DNA of 42,881 nt from an uncultured Desulfobacterales bacterium (GTDB taxonomy: Bacteria; Desulfobacterota; Desulfobacteria; Desulfobacterales; JAFDCJ01): positions 1-42,881 of the forward strand of contig CALZJV010000008.1 in NCBI GenBank assembly GCA_945787595.1, written 5' to 3'. The stretch's first letter is position 1; each line of letters opens with the position of its first letter. Of the stretch, positions 1-8,179 are shown in pieces. A program made the translations under genes and the position numbers. The notes beneath the pieces were generated by a model. That model had not been told where the DNA came from. It did no database searches and was given only the letters and a program-made list of their open reading frames with translations.

Positions 1-62
1 GGTTACAAATCTTGTGGTTATTAGCCAACCCCTATTCCGGTTCACTGCCGCACCCAAACCGG

Positions 63-200
63 TTAGCTGAATAACTTGTCCTCATAGAAAGCAACCCGAT
101 CGCGCATGATGTAATAAGAAGCTTTGGAAAGCTTATTACTTAATGCCTTGATCGCAACGACAGGTTTTGTTTTCGCTTCTTTGCTCGATAAAAACTTTGC
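63..200 (-). pseudogene. IS110-type transposase, C-terminal remnant
   Basis: Read on the minus strand, this stretch ends in the pattern VAIKALSNKLSKASYYIMRD followed by RVAFYEDKLFS and a stop at 63-65. That is the usual carboxy end of IS110/IS116/IS902-family transposases. The frame cannot be followed convincingly beyond about position 200, so only roughly 45 codons survive and no catalytic residues are present. It is a dead fragment. The identification rests on a short but characteristic tail. Confidence 0.5.
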
Positions 201-418
201 GCCTTGACACAATATCTTCTGGCAAATTGGGCCGCCTTGCATGGGTGGACGGCAATCCCTATCGTATTGTTAAATCTCCATCAGGAATGATGCATTTCTT
301 GTCGGACCGTGCTAACCATTTGACATTGTGTAACAAATTGAATAAAGCCAAGAATATTTTTCTCATAACCAATCCATTTTTGGGTCAAAATAATCTTCTA
401 AGAAAAGGGTGAAATGCT

Positions 419-1166
419 ATGAATGATGAAGAACGTATTCACACAGACAAAGAGTTTTATGTGAATCAAGCAACACTCGAGCTTTTAAAACTCAGAATCG
501 AATCGGATGTAAAAGCCAATTTTTTTCGATGGATCGGATTACCTGTTGGTGGTGCTGGGATAGTGGCAATTTTATTAACTATTTTCGGTTGGATTCCAGG
601 AACGATATCGACGGTCATTGAGGAAAATCCACGTGTGCAAAAAATTTTGGATGATTCAACCATAAATTATATGAAGGATCCTGAAGGCGGACAAAAATAT
701 ATACAAGAACAAATTGAGATTTCCGCACAGAAGCAGGTGGTTGCTATAACAAATTCCTTTTTAGATGAGAAGGGTGAAAAGTTAGTCAATCAACTTGTTG
801 ATGAATATCTGAAATCTGATGACGTAACGAAACTATTGCGTGATTCAATTGACAAAGCATTAAGTCCAAAAATTGGCGCTTTATCAGATGAGATCAGAAA
901 AAATGCTACTCTATTAATAGCTGCACCAGAGATAATTGGTATGATTCTCCCTGAAAGTGCAGACGGAGATCCGGGTAGGGTTGCAAAGGGATCATTAGGT
1001 CAGCTTGACAGATTCCTGAAAAGTTCAAAGGCAAAGGAGCTAAAAGAAAAAAAAACTCCCCTTGTATTGACCATGAACATTCAAAAGGGGCCACGATATG
1101 CACCATTTGCCATAAAAAAGTGGATACGGGATTTAGGAGATATGTTTGGAGAATATTTCCAGTATG
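419..1166 (+). pseudogene. Membrane-anchored protein of unknown function, 5' part (split by transposon)
   Basis: The ATG at 419 follows an AAGGGTG ribosome site. The first 249 codons are intact. They show a charged N-terminus, one strong membrane helix at about residues 38-59, and then a long amphipathic helical region rich in Glu and Lys. At 1166 the frame runs into the left end of the inserted element and stops at 1183 after a few element-encoded residues. The missing 3' part lies at 5820-6139. Joining 1166 to 5820, with one copy of the target duplication removed, gives an uninterrupted frame of about 355 residues. I do not recognise the family. The predicted topology is one inner-membrane anchor with a large soluble C-terminal part. 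As it stands only the truncated form could be made. Confidence 0.8.
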
Positions 1167-1210
1167 CTATGGCGCTCAGCTAAATTGAATCCCCCTTGCT
1201 CAGCTAAATT
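1167..1210 (+). repeat. Left terminal inverted repeat with two internal units
   Basis: A 13-base unit, GCTCAGCTAAATT, occurs at 1174-1186 and again at 1198-1210, a period of 24 bases. The same two-unit arrangement with the same spacing is found inverted at the right end (5771-5814). Repeated binding units inside the ends are typical of IS21-like and Tn7-like elements and are presumably transposase sites. Confidence 0.8.
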
Positions 1211-1327
1211 AATACCGTGTTTTGCAAATGTGGCCCACCGATGAAAATTCAATTACGGCTTTACAAATGAAAAGCCCTCGTTATACCTAAAGATCACCAC
1301 AATCTCATTTGAAGGAATAGCGAGGGC

Positions 1328-1923
1328 ATGCCGAAATACATCAGCGACATAAGCGAACATTTAGCTTTTTTATAATTCAAATTCAAGCTTTTTTTCACTT
1401 CGTACCCGACTGGTACCGAAAAGGCGAAGTCCGAGGGCTGGTCGTCGACTATTATCGAGTTATTAGAACGGTACTGAGGGAAAAGCCCTACCTTCGCAAG
1501 TGTCTGACCCGATGCAGGCACTGTCAAATTTATTTCTTTACGAATCCACCCAATGCCGGTCGCAGCGACTTGGGCTGTCCTTTTGGATGCCGGCAAGCGC
1601 ATTGCAGAGAAGGTGAAATCAAGCGCAGTCGTGAATATTACCAGAGTGAAGCGGGTAAAATAAAAAAGAGTTATCTCAATGCCCGTCGCAGACAGAGCCA
1701 GTCAGCAGAGCACTCTGTTAAAAATGAAACGCCGCGGCTGGATTGTGGTGTTGATCAAACACTTGTTTTTCACATTCAGAAAGTAACCAGTCTGATTGAA
1801 GGTCGATCGATTGGTTTGCAAGATATTATCAAGCTAATAAATAAGCTATTGAGACAACTCCGCTTTGAGAGAAGGAAAAAAATTGGTTATGCTGCCCGAT
1901 ATCATAAAAACCGCCCCCCTTGA
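1328..1923 (+). pseudogene. Cys-rich transposon accessory protein (frameshifted)
   Basis: An ATG at 1328 opens 15 codons (MPKYISDISEHLAFL) and then hits a stop. From about 1378 a different frame continues without a start codon to 1923, encoding roughly 180 residues. These include a compact cluster of Cys and His (KCLTRCRHCQ, then DLGCPFGCRQAHC) that looks like a zinc-binding ribbon, followed by a basic helical tail. The simplest reading is one gene broken by a small indel in or near the poly-T tract at 1366-1371. The next gene starts 9 bases after the stop. The position inside the element and the metal-binding look suggest a DNA-binding accessory protein. I do not know a named family for it. 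Confidence 0.5.
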
Positions 1924-1932
1924 TGAGCAAAA

Positions 1933-2768
1933 ATGGTTAATCAGGTCGAGATCAGCAGTTTTGATTTACGCTATGAAAGCTATCGCATGAGGTCTCAGGG
2001 TGCCGAGAAGGCACTGGTGTTGTCAATTTTACAAAAAGGCATCTGTTACCCATTGCAAGGTGTTGACACAAAGGGTGCTCGGATTCTGCTTGATGGTTTC
2101 AAGCGCCTGAGGTGTGCCAAAAAACTTGGCCTTAACATGGTGCCTTACAGTTCAATGGGGCAAAATGAAGCCCACGGGATCATCGAGTTGATACGGATCT
2201 CTAATGCCAAGAGCCTGAGCATTCTGGAGCAGGCCAGATTTGTTGATGAACTCAAGACCGTTCATAAAATGTCGGTTTCTGAGATCGCAGCCCTGATTGA
2301 CAAAAGCAAAGGCTGGGTGGGTATGCGCGTTGGCATTATCGGCCAGATGAGTCCGTTAGTAATGAGCAAGATATTTGGCGGAAAATTTCCTGTCTACGCC
2401 TACATGTATACCCTTCGTCCGTTCATATAAGTATCCGTGACATAGAGCTTTTGGCTCATGGTTTTTTCAAGGGAAGTGATGAGCTGCGAAGGCAACTCAA
2501 AAGTGGCAACATTTTATGGGCATTGAGCCGGCTCAAAGACACCTCTGCAAATGCAGGCGATTGCACCGAGTTGGAAAGACAGATGCTCAGGGATCTTGAG
2601 ATCACGCAAAAATACATGCAAAGGGTCACCTACAAAAGCCAGGATAAAAGATTTAACACGAACTGTTTTTTTGCCCAGGCCAACCTTTTATCCGGCGGCA
2701 TCTTGAGACAATTGGACGCTTTTGACCAAGCGATACGGCAATTTTATGATCGAAGCCGACAAACGTAA
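1933..2768 (+). pseudogene. ParB-like DNA-binding protein of the transposon (frameshifted)
   Basis: Codons 1-165 (1933-2430) resemble a ParB/Spo0J N-terminal domain. There is a 'GARILLDGFKRLRCAKKLG' segment like the ParB (I/V)DG-x-RR-x-A-x-x-x-G box, followed by a helix-turn-helix region (MSVSEIAALIDKSKGWVGMR). The frame stops at 2430. The +2 frame picks up smoothly (SIRDIELLAHGFFKG...) and runs to 2768, giving the helical C-terminal portion. One frameshift near 2425-2430 therefore separates the two parts. The C-terminal part overlaps the start of the transposase by about 20 bases. A ParB-like protein may bind element ends or act in target choice. Programmed frameshifting is possible, but no clear slippery site was seen. 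Confidence 0.6.
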
Positions 2769-4245
2769 AGCGATTTATCTTCTGCACAAAGAAGGCATGG
2801 GTGTGCGAGAAATTTCTCGTAGAATGAACATCAGTACCAATACGGTCACCACCATTATCGGTCAGGCCGGTGAGCTGCCGCAGACCACCCGAAGTGATAA
2901 GATTGAGATCGACACACAACTGGTCAGCCGGGTTTACCATCAGTGCGACGGTCGGGTTCAGCGGACTCACGAGATGCTCAGCGAAGAGCATGGTATCAAC
3001 ATCGGCTATTCCACATTGAGTCGAATCATCCGCGAGCTTGGTTTTGGAAAAAGACGCAAAAAGCGCTGTCATCGTGTAGCTGACGAACCCGGCGCGGAGA
3101 TGCAGCATGATACGTCCCCATATCGCGTCAAATTTTCTAGTATGCCGGTTCTAGTCCAAGGTAGCCTCTTATATTTTCGCTACTGCAAGTTGCGGTATTT
3201 GAAATTTTACCGCTCATTTGACCGATTCAAGATGAAATGTTTTTTTCATGAAGCACTGAGCTTTTGGGGCTACGCGGCATATGAGTGCATCATTGACAAC
3301 ACCAATTTAGCCCGTCTTGCCGGTACAGGGAAAAACGCGGTGATAAACCCTGAGATGGCCCAATTTGCAAAGCAATTTGGCTTTGAATTTGTCTGCCATG
3401 AAAAGGGGCACGCAAACCGCAAAGCTGGCAATGAAAGTGGTTTTTACACGGTTGAAACCAATTTCTTTGCCGGCCGCAAATTTACCAGTCTTGAAGATAT
3501 GAACCGTCAGGCCTTTGAGTGGGCAACGGTTCGAATGGCCAACAGACCCACGACGAAAACGCGATTGATCCCCGCGCAGGTCTTTGAATATGAAAAAGCG
3601 TATCTAGAAAAACTGCCCATTTATCTGCCCGCCCCTTACCTTGTCCTGAAAAGGGGTACTGATCAGTATGGGTATGCAGCCGTTGATGGCAATTTTTATT
3701 GGATACCGGGCACCGATCGAAGCGATGTGAAAGTGCTGCAATATGCCGATCATCTGATGATCTATCGCAACCGCAAGCTGATGGGTCGCTACCGGATACC
3801 CGCCGATGGCATTAAAAATGAGCTGATCGCTCCCGAAGGGCAGCAAAAACCGCCATACAAGCCTAAAAACCGCAAAAAACCCTCTGCAACACAAGAGAAC
3901 ACCCTGCGCACAGCGGCCAAAGAGATCGACGACTATCTGGATTTTGCTATCAAAAACGGCGTCAAACAGAAACACCGGTTTATCCGCGAACTGCATGGAT
4001 TGTATCGCAAAATCGCTCTTGAGGTGTTTATCAAAACGCTCAAGCGGGCGTTAAAGTATCGCATTACGGATATCAAAACCATTGAACGCATTGCCACACT
4101 GCAATTGACAGCCGGTCATTTTCAATTGCCGCTGCCGCAGATCAATGAGCAGTTGGAAAAAAGAGCCGCCTATATCGAGGGCTGTTTTGCCGATGACGTC
4201 GATCTAAGCGTCTATGACAAAATCACAGGGGATGACGATGGATGA
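2746..4245 (+). CDS. IS21-like DDE transposase (IstA-type)
   Basis: This is the integrase-type transposase of the element, about 499 residues from ATG 2746. A TTG at 2722 in the same frame is the alternative start. An N-terminal resolvase-like helix-turn-helix (LHKEGMGVREISRRMNISTN) is followed by an RNase H-fold catalytic core. Likely catalytic acids are D122 (MQHDTSPY), D184 (CIIDNTN) and E230 (KAGNESGFY). A basic C-terminal region follows. Length and order fit IstA proteins, but the sequence is clearly divergent from IS21 itself. It overlaps the ParB-like gene upstream and the ATPase gene downstream (ATGGATGA arrangement at 4238-4245), so the three are probably co-translated. The ORF is intact. 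Confidence 0.8.
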   Translation: MIEADKRKAIYLLHKEGMGVREISRRMNISTNTVTTIIGQAGELPQTTRSDKIEIDTQLVSRVYHQCDGRVQRTHEMLSEEHGINIGYSTLSRIIRELGFGKRRKKRCHRVADEPGAEMQHDTSPYRVKFSSMPVLVQGSLLYFRYCKLRYLKFYRSFDRFKMKCFFHEALSFWGYAAYECIIDNTNLARLAGTGKNAVINPEMAQFAKQFGFEFVCHEKGHANRKAGNESGFYTVETNFFAGRKFTSLEDMNRQAFEWATVRMANRPTTKTRLIPAQVFEYEKAYLEKLPIYLPAPYLVLKRGTDQYGYAAVDGNFYWIPGTDRSDVKVLQYADHLMIYRNRKLMGRYRIPADGIKNELIAPEGQQKPPYKPKNRKKPSATQENTLRTAAKEIDDYLDFAIKNGVKQKHRFIRELHGLYRKIALEVFIKTLKRALKYRITDIKTIERIATLQLTAGHFQLPLPQINEQLEKRAAYIEGCFADDVDLSVYDKITGDDDG

Positions 4246-4978
4246 ACAACTCAAACAAATGCTCAAGTATATCCGGCTTTCCGGCCTGCTGGCAAACTGG
4301 GACCGGTATCTTTCAATCGCCCAAAAGGGCAATTATTCTCATGCGCATCTGCTCAAATATATCGTTGAGCAGGAGTATAACATCAAAAAGGAAAATGCCA
4401 GAAAGATGCGACTGGCCCGTGCCAAAATCCCGGAAAAATATGTGATAGAGACATTTCCTTTTGTCCGGCAGCCGAAGTTGAATAAAAAGAAAATCGTGAA
4501 CATGTATGATCGGTTTGATTACATGGAAGAATGTCGCAATGTGATCTGGATGGGTCCGACCGGCACCGGCAAAACAGGGCTTGCAACCGCTTTTCTCACT
4601 CATGCCATCGATTGTGGCTACAACGGCCGGTTTGTCGCGTTTGCCGAGCTTGTCGAACAACTTTACCAGTCGGTGGCCGATCATACGGAAGCAAAGGTCA
4701 TCAAAACATTTGCCACCACAGACTGCCTGTTGATCGATGAATTAGGATATGTTCAAGTCGAGCCGGTGCAGGTCGGGCTGTTTTTTACCCTGATGAACAG
4801 AAGACATAAGAAAAAGACCACGCTGATCACCTCAAATCTTGGCTTTTCTCAATGGTCGTCTTTTTTGAAAAACGACCATCTGACCGCGGCTCTGATCGAT
4901 CGTTTGACGGAAAACAGTCATGTGATCAACATGAAAAACTGCGTCAGCTTAAGACCCAAACTCGATCCGGTAACTTGA
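4238..4978 (+). CDS. istB-like: IstB-like AAA+ ATPase, transposition helper
   Basis: This is the ATP-dependent partner that in IS21 systems selects target DNA and activates the transposase. From ATG 4238, just after AGGGGATG, it has 246 residues; ATG 4214 and ATG 4232 are alternatives. It has an N-terminal helical domain, Walker A GPTGTGKT at residues 106-113, Walker B LLIDELGY with D167 and E168, and a sensor-like 'TTLITSNL' strand. Length and motifs match IstB/DnaA-like helpers. The start overlaps the transposase stop and the next gene begins one base after its own stop, so the three are almost certainly one transcript. The reading frame is intact. Confidence 0.88.
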   Translation: MDEQLKQMLKYIRLSGLLANWDRYLSIAQKGNYSHAHLLKYIVEQEYNIKKENARKMRLARAKIPEKYVIETFPFVRQPKLNKKKIVNMYDRFDYMEECRNVIWMGPTGTGKTGLATAFLTHAIDCGYNGRFVAFAELVEQLYQSVADHTEAKVIKTFATTDCLLIDELGYVQVEPVQVGLFFTLMNRRHKKKTTLITSNLGFSQWSSFLKNDHLTAALIDRLTENSHVINMKNCVSLRPKLDPVT

Positions 4979-4979
4979 C

Positions 4980-5594
4980 ATGACCAATCGCTGTTTTTCC
5001 TCCAGTCAGCTTTATGCCCTGCGCAATGAGATCAACGTTCAGATGCTGATCGAAAAAACGCTGCACATCCCTTGTCGGGTGACAAAAGGTTGCTTTCGTT
5101 TTCTTTGCCCTTTGTGCAACCGGTTTGACTCCGCTGTGAACCCAAAGACCAATCTGGCCAGATGTTTTCGTTGCGAGAAAAACTTTAACACCATCGATCT
5201 GGTGATGCTGGTCAGACAGGCCGACTTTGTCCAGAGCACAAAATTTTTGCAGTCCATCCATCAAAAAGAGGATGTGGGCCATGATCGACACAACCTTAAG
5301 TCGTTATCGGGTAGTAACCATCAGAGTGGTTGCCGGATGAAACTGAAAACACCGTCAGGAAAATCAGACAGCAGGCCGCATCCCATCGGAAAGATTCTTG
5401 ACGACGTCCTGCCCCCAAAACATGCTGGCATCTCAGAAAATCGCTTTGCTGAATCTAAATCCAACAAACCAATGGTTGCTCGTCGTATCACTGATGAAGA
5501 TCGCATCGTAAAACTTGAGCAACAGCTGGAGTACCTGAATCGCCAAATCAAAAAAATAGCCCGAGACATCAACGTCGGACTTGCTTCCAAATAA
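4980..5594 (+). CDS. CHC2-type zinc-finger protein of the transposon
   Basis: This 204-residue protein begins one base after the IstB stop. Residues 30-80 resemble the zinc-binding domain of DnaG-type primases. Two CxxC pairs, CPLC at 43-46 and CFRC at 62-65, flank a short beta segment (FDSAVNPKTNLAR). The pattern is close to the primase CHC2 finger, with Cys where the family often has His. There is no primase catalytic (TOPRIM) domain. The middle is low-complexity and basic, and the end (about 170-200) is a predicted coiled coil (VKLEQQLEYLNRQIKKIARD). It may recognise single-stranded DNA or replication forks during transposition; that role is inferred. The gene appears intact. Confidence 0.65.
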   Translation: MTNRCFSSSQLYALRNEINVQMLIEKTLHIPCRVTKGCFRFLCPLCNRFDSAVNPKTNLARCFRCEKNFNTIDLVMLVRQADFVQSTKFLQSIHQKEDVGHDRHNLKSLSGSNHQSGCRMKLKTPSGKSDSRPHPIGKILDDVLPPKHAGISENRFAESKSNKPMVARRITDEDRIVKLEQQLEYLNRQIKKIARDINVGLASK

Positions 5595-5770
5595 TGCGTC
5601 CCCTGGCACTATAGGCAGATCTTCCTTTTTTTGATCTTCTCGATTAACCTACCACTTAATCTTTACACGACTGCGGGGTAAGCATCTGGCGGGGTAGTAT
5701 TTTACCTACAGGGGCGGGGTAGCAGGATTTGGTTAAGCTATCTGCAGATTGTCGTGTGAACCAACATCTC

Positions 5771-5814
5771 AATTTGTCTGAGCGTGGCTGTCTCAGTTTA
5801 TCGGAGCGCTATAG
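5771..5814 (-). repeat. Right terminal inverted repeat with two internal units
   Basis: Read inward from 5814, this end gives CTATAGCGCTCCGATAAACT and, with the same 24-base period as the left end, a second GCTCAGACAAATT unit (5783 down to 5771). The first 23 positions match the left end at 18. Further inside, between 5670 and 5725, GCGGGGTA occurs three times and may be additional binding sites. Confidence 0.8.
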
Positions 5815-5819
5815 GTATG

Positions 5820-6139
5820 CGTTAATTCTCGACAAAAACGATAAATTTGTTGCCATATTTCCTCCTGAAGTGATCTCTAAAAGGTCATTACAAATGATAA
5901 ATATTTTAAATTCTGGTCCATCAATGAGTACAGCGGAAGCAAGAAGTCAACTTAAAGACATTTTTAAGGAAGGGCCGACATTATACATCCAATCAGATTG
6001 GAGTGTGAAAAAAGCTTTAATCTCACCTGTATGGTCGCCATGGCTTCATGAAAGTATGAAAGTTGCAGTTACTGATCAAACTCAGGTATTTATCGGTATC
6101 ACCAGAAGGGATTGGCTAATTAATAGTATTTTAGGCTAG
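5820..6139 (+). pseudogene. Membrane-anchored protein of unknown function, 3' part (split by transposon)
   Basis: This is the continuation of the gene that starts at 419, in frame from 5820 after the duplicated GTATG. About 106 residues remain, beginning ALILDKNDKFVAIFPPEVIS. The alternating beta strands and helices (LILDKNDKFVAIF, TLYIQSDWSVKKAL, TDQTQVFIGITRRDWL) look like a small alpha/beta sensor domain, perhaps CBS-like, though this is only a visual impression. The same frame is open upstream to a TTG at 5729 through transposon end sequence, so an independent product is possible but unlikely to be functional. Confidence 0.7.
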
Positions 6140-6142
6140 TAA

Positions 6143-6183
6143 TTAGTTCTACTTTGTAACATTTGTTATTGACATTAACTGAC
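6143..6183 (+). repeat. 41-base dispersed repeat, copy 1
   Basis: This segment matches 22627-22667 at 34 of 41 positions by direct alignment; the cores are CTACTTTGTAACATT and CTACTTTGTCACATT. It lies immediately after the stop of the disrupted membrane-protein gene and about 65 bases before a RAYT relic. Its function is unknown. It could be a shared mobile-element end. Confidence 0.5.
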
Positions 6184-6250
6184 ATGAGTAAAATTGGGGG
6201 TCAAAGCTTGAATAGTGAATTGAACCTTTAAAATTGAGCCTTTAAAATAG

Positions 6251-6354
6251 ACTGAACGTTCGTGAAGCAAGTGATTATCAAATAATTCATTTGTGAGATT
6301 TGATACCTATGTCAAGATTTGCCAGATTAAAAGCACCCGGGATTTTGCATCATG
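6251..6354 (+). pseudogene. RAYT (REP-associated Y1 transposase) relic A, N-terminal scrap
   Basis: The leader GATTTGATACCTATG and the first 15 codons (MSRFARLKAPGILHH) match the beginning of RAYT/IS200-like Y1 transposases and two other copies in this window (13251 and 16936). After CATCATG the homology ends and the frame reads into unrelated sequence. The upstream GAACGTTCGTG at 6253 resembles the terminal repeat of relic B. No HUH motif or tyrosine is retained. Confidence 0.65.
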
Positions 6355-6748
6355 TCGATCATGTTTCAAAAAGATTGATATTTAAAAGAATTTGTACGCT
6401 AAATAGGGATGCAGGAGATAAGCAATAGCCAAGTGTCAGCAATTGCTGGTGTTCGAACCTGTTTTTTATGTAAATCAAATTGATATCAAATCCCTGAAGC
6501 TGTAAGCCAACTTTACAGCAATAATGGTGGTTTCCGCATCTTTTCATTTAATCCACAAAATTTACTTCAAAAAAAAATTAACAAATAATCAGGTTGTTAC
6601 ACCTATTCTTGTTTAAATAAATACACTTCCGCATTATTTGGCATCATCTCTGCTATAAAATTATTTGTAGGATTCTTTACTTGAATAACCCTCAGCTTAT
6701 AACAGGTTGAAAAATCATGATCTGCTTCTTAATTGAAAGGAGGATATC
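6355..6748. other. Intergenic region upstream of the plus-strand cluster
   Basis: No convincing gene is present. The sequence is AT-rich and holds the tail of relic A and a possible sigma-54 promoter at 6638-6654. A strong ribosome site (GAAAGGAGG) lies just before the gene at 6749. Confidence 0.5.
6638..6654 (+). promoter_or_regulatory. Candidate sigma-54 promoter
   Basis: TTGGCATCATCTCTGCT has the GG-N10-GC spacing of a -24/-12 promoter and matches the YTGGCA and TGCW cores. It stands about 95 bases upstream of the ATG at 6749. No activator site was identified. A chance match in AT-rich DNA is possible. Confidence 0.35.
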
Positions 6749-7354
6749 ATGGGCGATACAATTATCGGCATTATTGAAAGTGGCAAATTCAGGAGACTCT
6801 GGCCAAAACCTGCTTCAATGGAAGATTTAGCTCGGCTGACAAGTATCCAGCCTATGCAGGCAATACCGCCCGAGAATGGCGAACTGGACCTCTCTGTACA
6901 TGAAGGCAAAATCATTGCAGTCCGCGGAGATGACCACGGTGGCTGGGTGTACTCTGCGGAAGTGATCGATACAGGTGGAGCGATCGCGAAAACACTGGCC
7001 ACAAAGGTATTCGCTAAACCGACAGAGGCGGATGTTCCGTTAGGTGGGCTTGGGAATATTGATCAACCGCATTTGAGTGAAGAAGGAGCCAGTGATACGA
7101 AGGCCGCAGAACTGGCGATGGTCGAAAATGGACAGATATTCCTCTGGTCGCAGCCAGACGTTTCAGCCGAGCTGTTCAGCGACGATCCGTGGGTGGGTCG
7201 TGCTCGTGAACCCATACAGATTCCGGATGGGGCGCACTGTGGAATCGTCACGCAGATCGGACCGGAAGGACCGGCGGAATTGACCGCTATTACTGATCCA
7301 TTGCAAGTGCTTATCATAGAAGCACTTTTCGATCTTAGGCGAAAAATGAAATAA
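6749..7354 (+). CDS. Hypothetical protein, 201 aa
   Basis: The ATG at 6749 has a very good ribosome site (AAAGGAGG, spacing 8). The 201-residue product is acidic, with no signal peptide or membrane helix. The N-terminal half contains a beta-rich stretch with GKIIAVRGDDHGGWVYSAEV, followed by a Pro/Gly-rich linker. The C-terminal half has another mixed region (GQIFLWSQPDVSAELFSD) and ends in a helix. I do not recognise a family. It heads the long plus-strand series of small and envelope-related genes and is preceded by a possible sigma-54 promoter. Clean start and length support a real gene. Confidence 0.65.
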   Translation: MGDTIIGIIESGKFRRLWPKPASMEDLARLTSIQPMQAIPPENGELDLSVHEGKIIAVRGDDHGGWVYSAEVIDTGGAIAKTLATKVFAKPTEADVPLGGLGNIDQPHLSEEGASDTKAAELAMVENGQIFLWSQPDVSAELFSDDPWVGRAREPIQIPDGAHCGIVTQIGPEGPAELTAITDPLQVLIIEALFDLRRKMK

Positions 7355-7433
7355 AAGGAAGTCGGTCTGCATTAACGTCTAATTGAGTTTTTTCGCTTAT
7401 TTAGGGTGCTAAATTAAAATTTCACCGGCGTAT

Positions 7434-7817
7434 TTGCTCCAGATCGAAAATGCCACCAGCGGTGATTTGTTCCTTGAGTCGAACGGGTACGGCAGAAGTC
7501 GCAATTTTCCGGAGAAAACCATCCGGCCGAATGAAATTGTGAAAATTATGCTGCAGGTCAGAAAATTTAAAACCAGCCCGACCGATTTAACCAGTTCGAA
7601 TGAAGTGGTATCCGGTCCCTACATCGAAAATGCCGGGGCCAAAACAGCGGTGGTGAAGTTAAAAAATAGTGGTTTCTACAATTTTTATATCGATCTGGAT
7701 AGCGCAGGCTGGTTCGCTTCAGTAGAAAGCAGCACGCCCACACCTCGAATTCTGAAGGTGCGTTTGGAAGACTTTGACAAATCCAGGTGGTTCATCCGCG
7801 GTCCGGACCATCCGTAA
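7434..7817 (+). CDS. Hypothetical beta-rich protein, possibly 5'-truncated
   Basis: This frame is open from 7413. The first usable start is TTG at 7434, which has no ribosome site, so the true 5' end may have been lost. The roughly 127-residue product is dominated by predicted beta strands, such as DLFLESNGYGRSRNF, EIVKIMLQVRKF and AVVKLKNSGFYNFYIDLD. That suggests a beta-sandwich or lectin-like domain. No signal peptide is seen with this start. The stop is 27 bases before the next gene. Function is unknown. Confidence 0.5.
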   Translation: MLQIENATSGDLFLESNGYGRSRNFPEKTIRPNEIVKIMLQVRKFKTSPTDLTSSNEVVSGPYIENAGAKTAVVKLKNSGFYNFYIDLDSAGWFASVESSTPTPRILKVRLEDFDKSRWFIRGPDHP

Positions 7818-7844
7818 TTGAAATTTTTCATCTGAGGTAAGGCC

Positions 7845-8168
7845 ATGAGGAAAATCACAACGGTGATCGTGGGAATAATGGTCACATTTCTTATATTTGG
7901 GATCGCTTCTGCCGCCACTCTATACGGGATAATTTTGCAGGAGAATGGACGACCATTGGTCAATTCGAACATAGTGGTCAATGGAAAAGAGATAAGGACG
8001 AACGCATTTGGAGGATATCGTGTTGACCTTCCTGAAGGGATGCAGGAACTCAGTGTGACGATTAAGGGTGCGTCATACATGTTAGACCCGGTCAGGATAT
8101 ATTCACCTGAGACCAAACAAAATTGGAGAATAGATCCGGGTAGTATGCGGTTAATAAAAATACGTTAG
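7845..8168 (+). CDS. Exported protein with carboxypeptidase-regulatory-like fold
   Basis: This 107-residue protein has a clear Sec signal peptide (residues 1-24, MRKITTVIVGIMVTFLIFGI then ASAA). The mature domain has a pattern typical of carboxypeptidase regulatory-like (transthyretin-like) beta-sandwiches: TLYGIILQENGRPLVNSNIV, then IRTNAFGGYRVDLPEGMQEL and VTIKGASY. These domains are usually structural and decorate periplasmic or surface proteins. Here it stands alone. The start follows GAGGTAAGG, and the next gene begins 11 bases after the stop. The function is not known. Confidence 0.65.
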   Translation: MRKITTVIVGIMVTFLIFGIASAATLYGIILQENGRPLVNSNIVVNGKEIRTNAFGGYRVDLPEGMQELSVTIKGASYMLDPVRIYSPETKQNWRIDPGSMRLIKIR

Positions 8169-8179
8169 AAGGATCAGTC

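Larger units (their letters stand above)
1167..5814 (+). mobile_element. Five-gene IS21-like transposon with target-site duplication
   Basis: The ends are defined directly. CTATGGCGCTCAG at 1167 is matched by CTATAGCGCTCCG read inward from 5814, and GTATG flanks both sides (1162-1166 and 5815-5819). The interior carries, in order, a Cys-rich protein, a ParB-like protein, a DDE transposase, an IstB-like AAA+ ATPase and a CHC2-type zinc-finger protein, all on the plus strand and tightly packed. The transposase and IstB overlap resembles IS21 family organisation, but three accessory genes are not part of a classical IS21. Two genes carry apparent frameshifts, so this copy may be immobile. The insertion splits the membrane-protein gene beginning at 419. 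Confidence 0.85.

Noticed and set aside
167..412. 81-codon plus-strand open frame before the membrane-protein gene
   Set aside because: It overlaps the minus-strand transposase remnant at its 5' end, has no ribosome site and no recognisable protein features.
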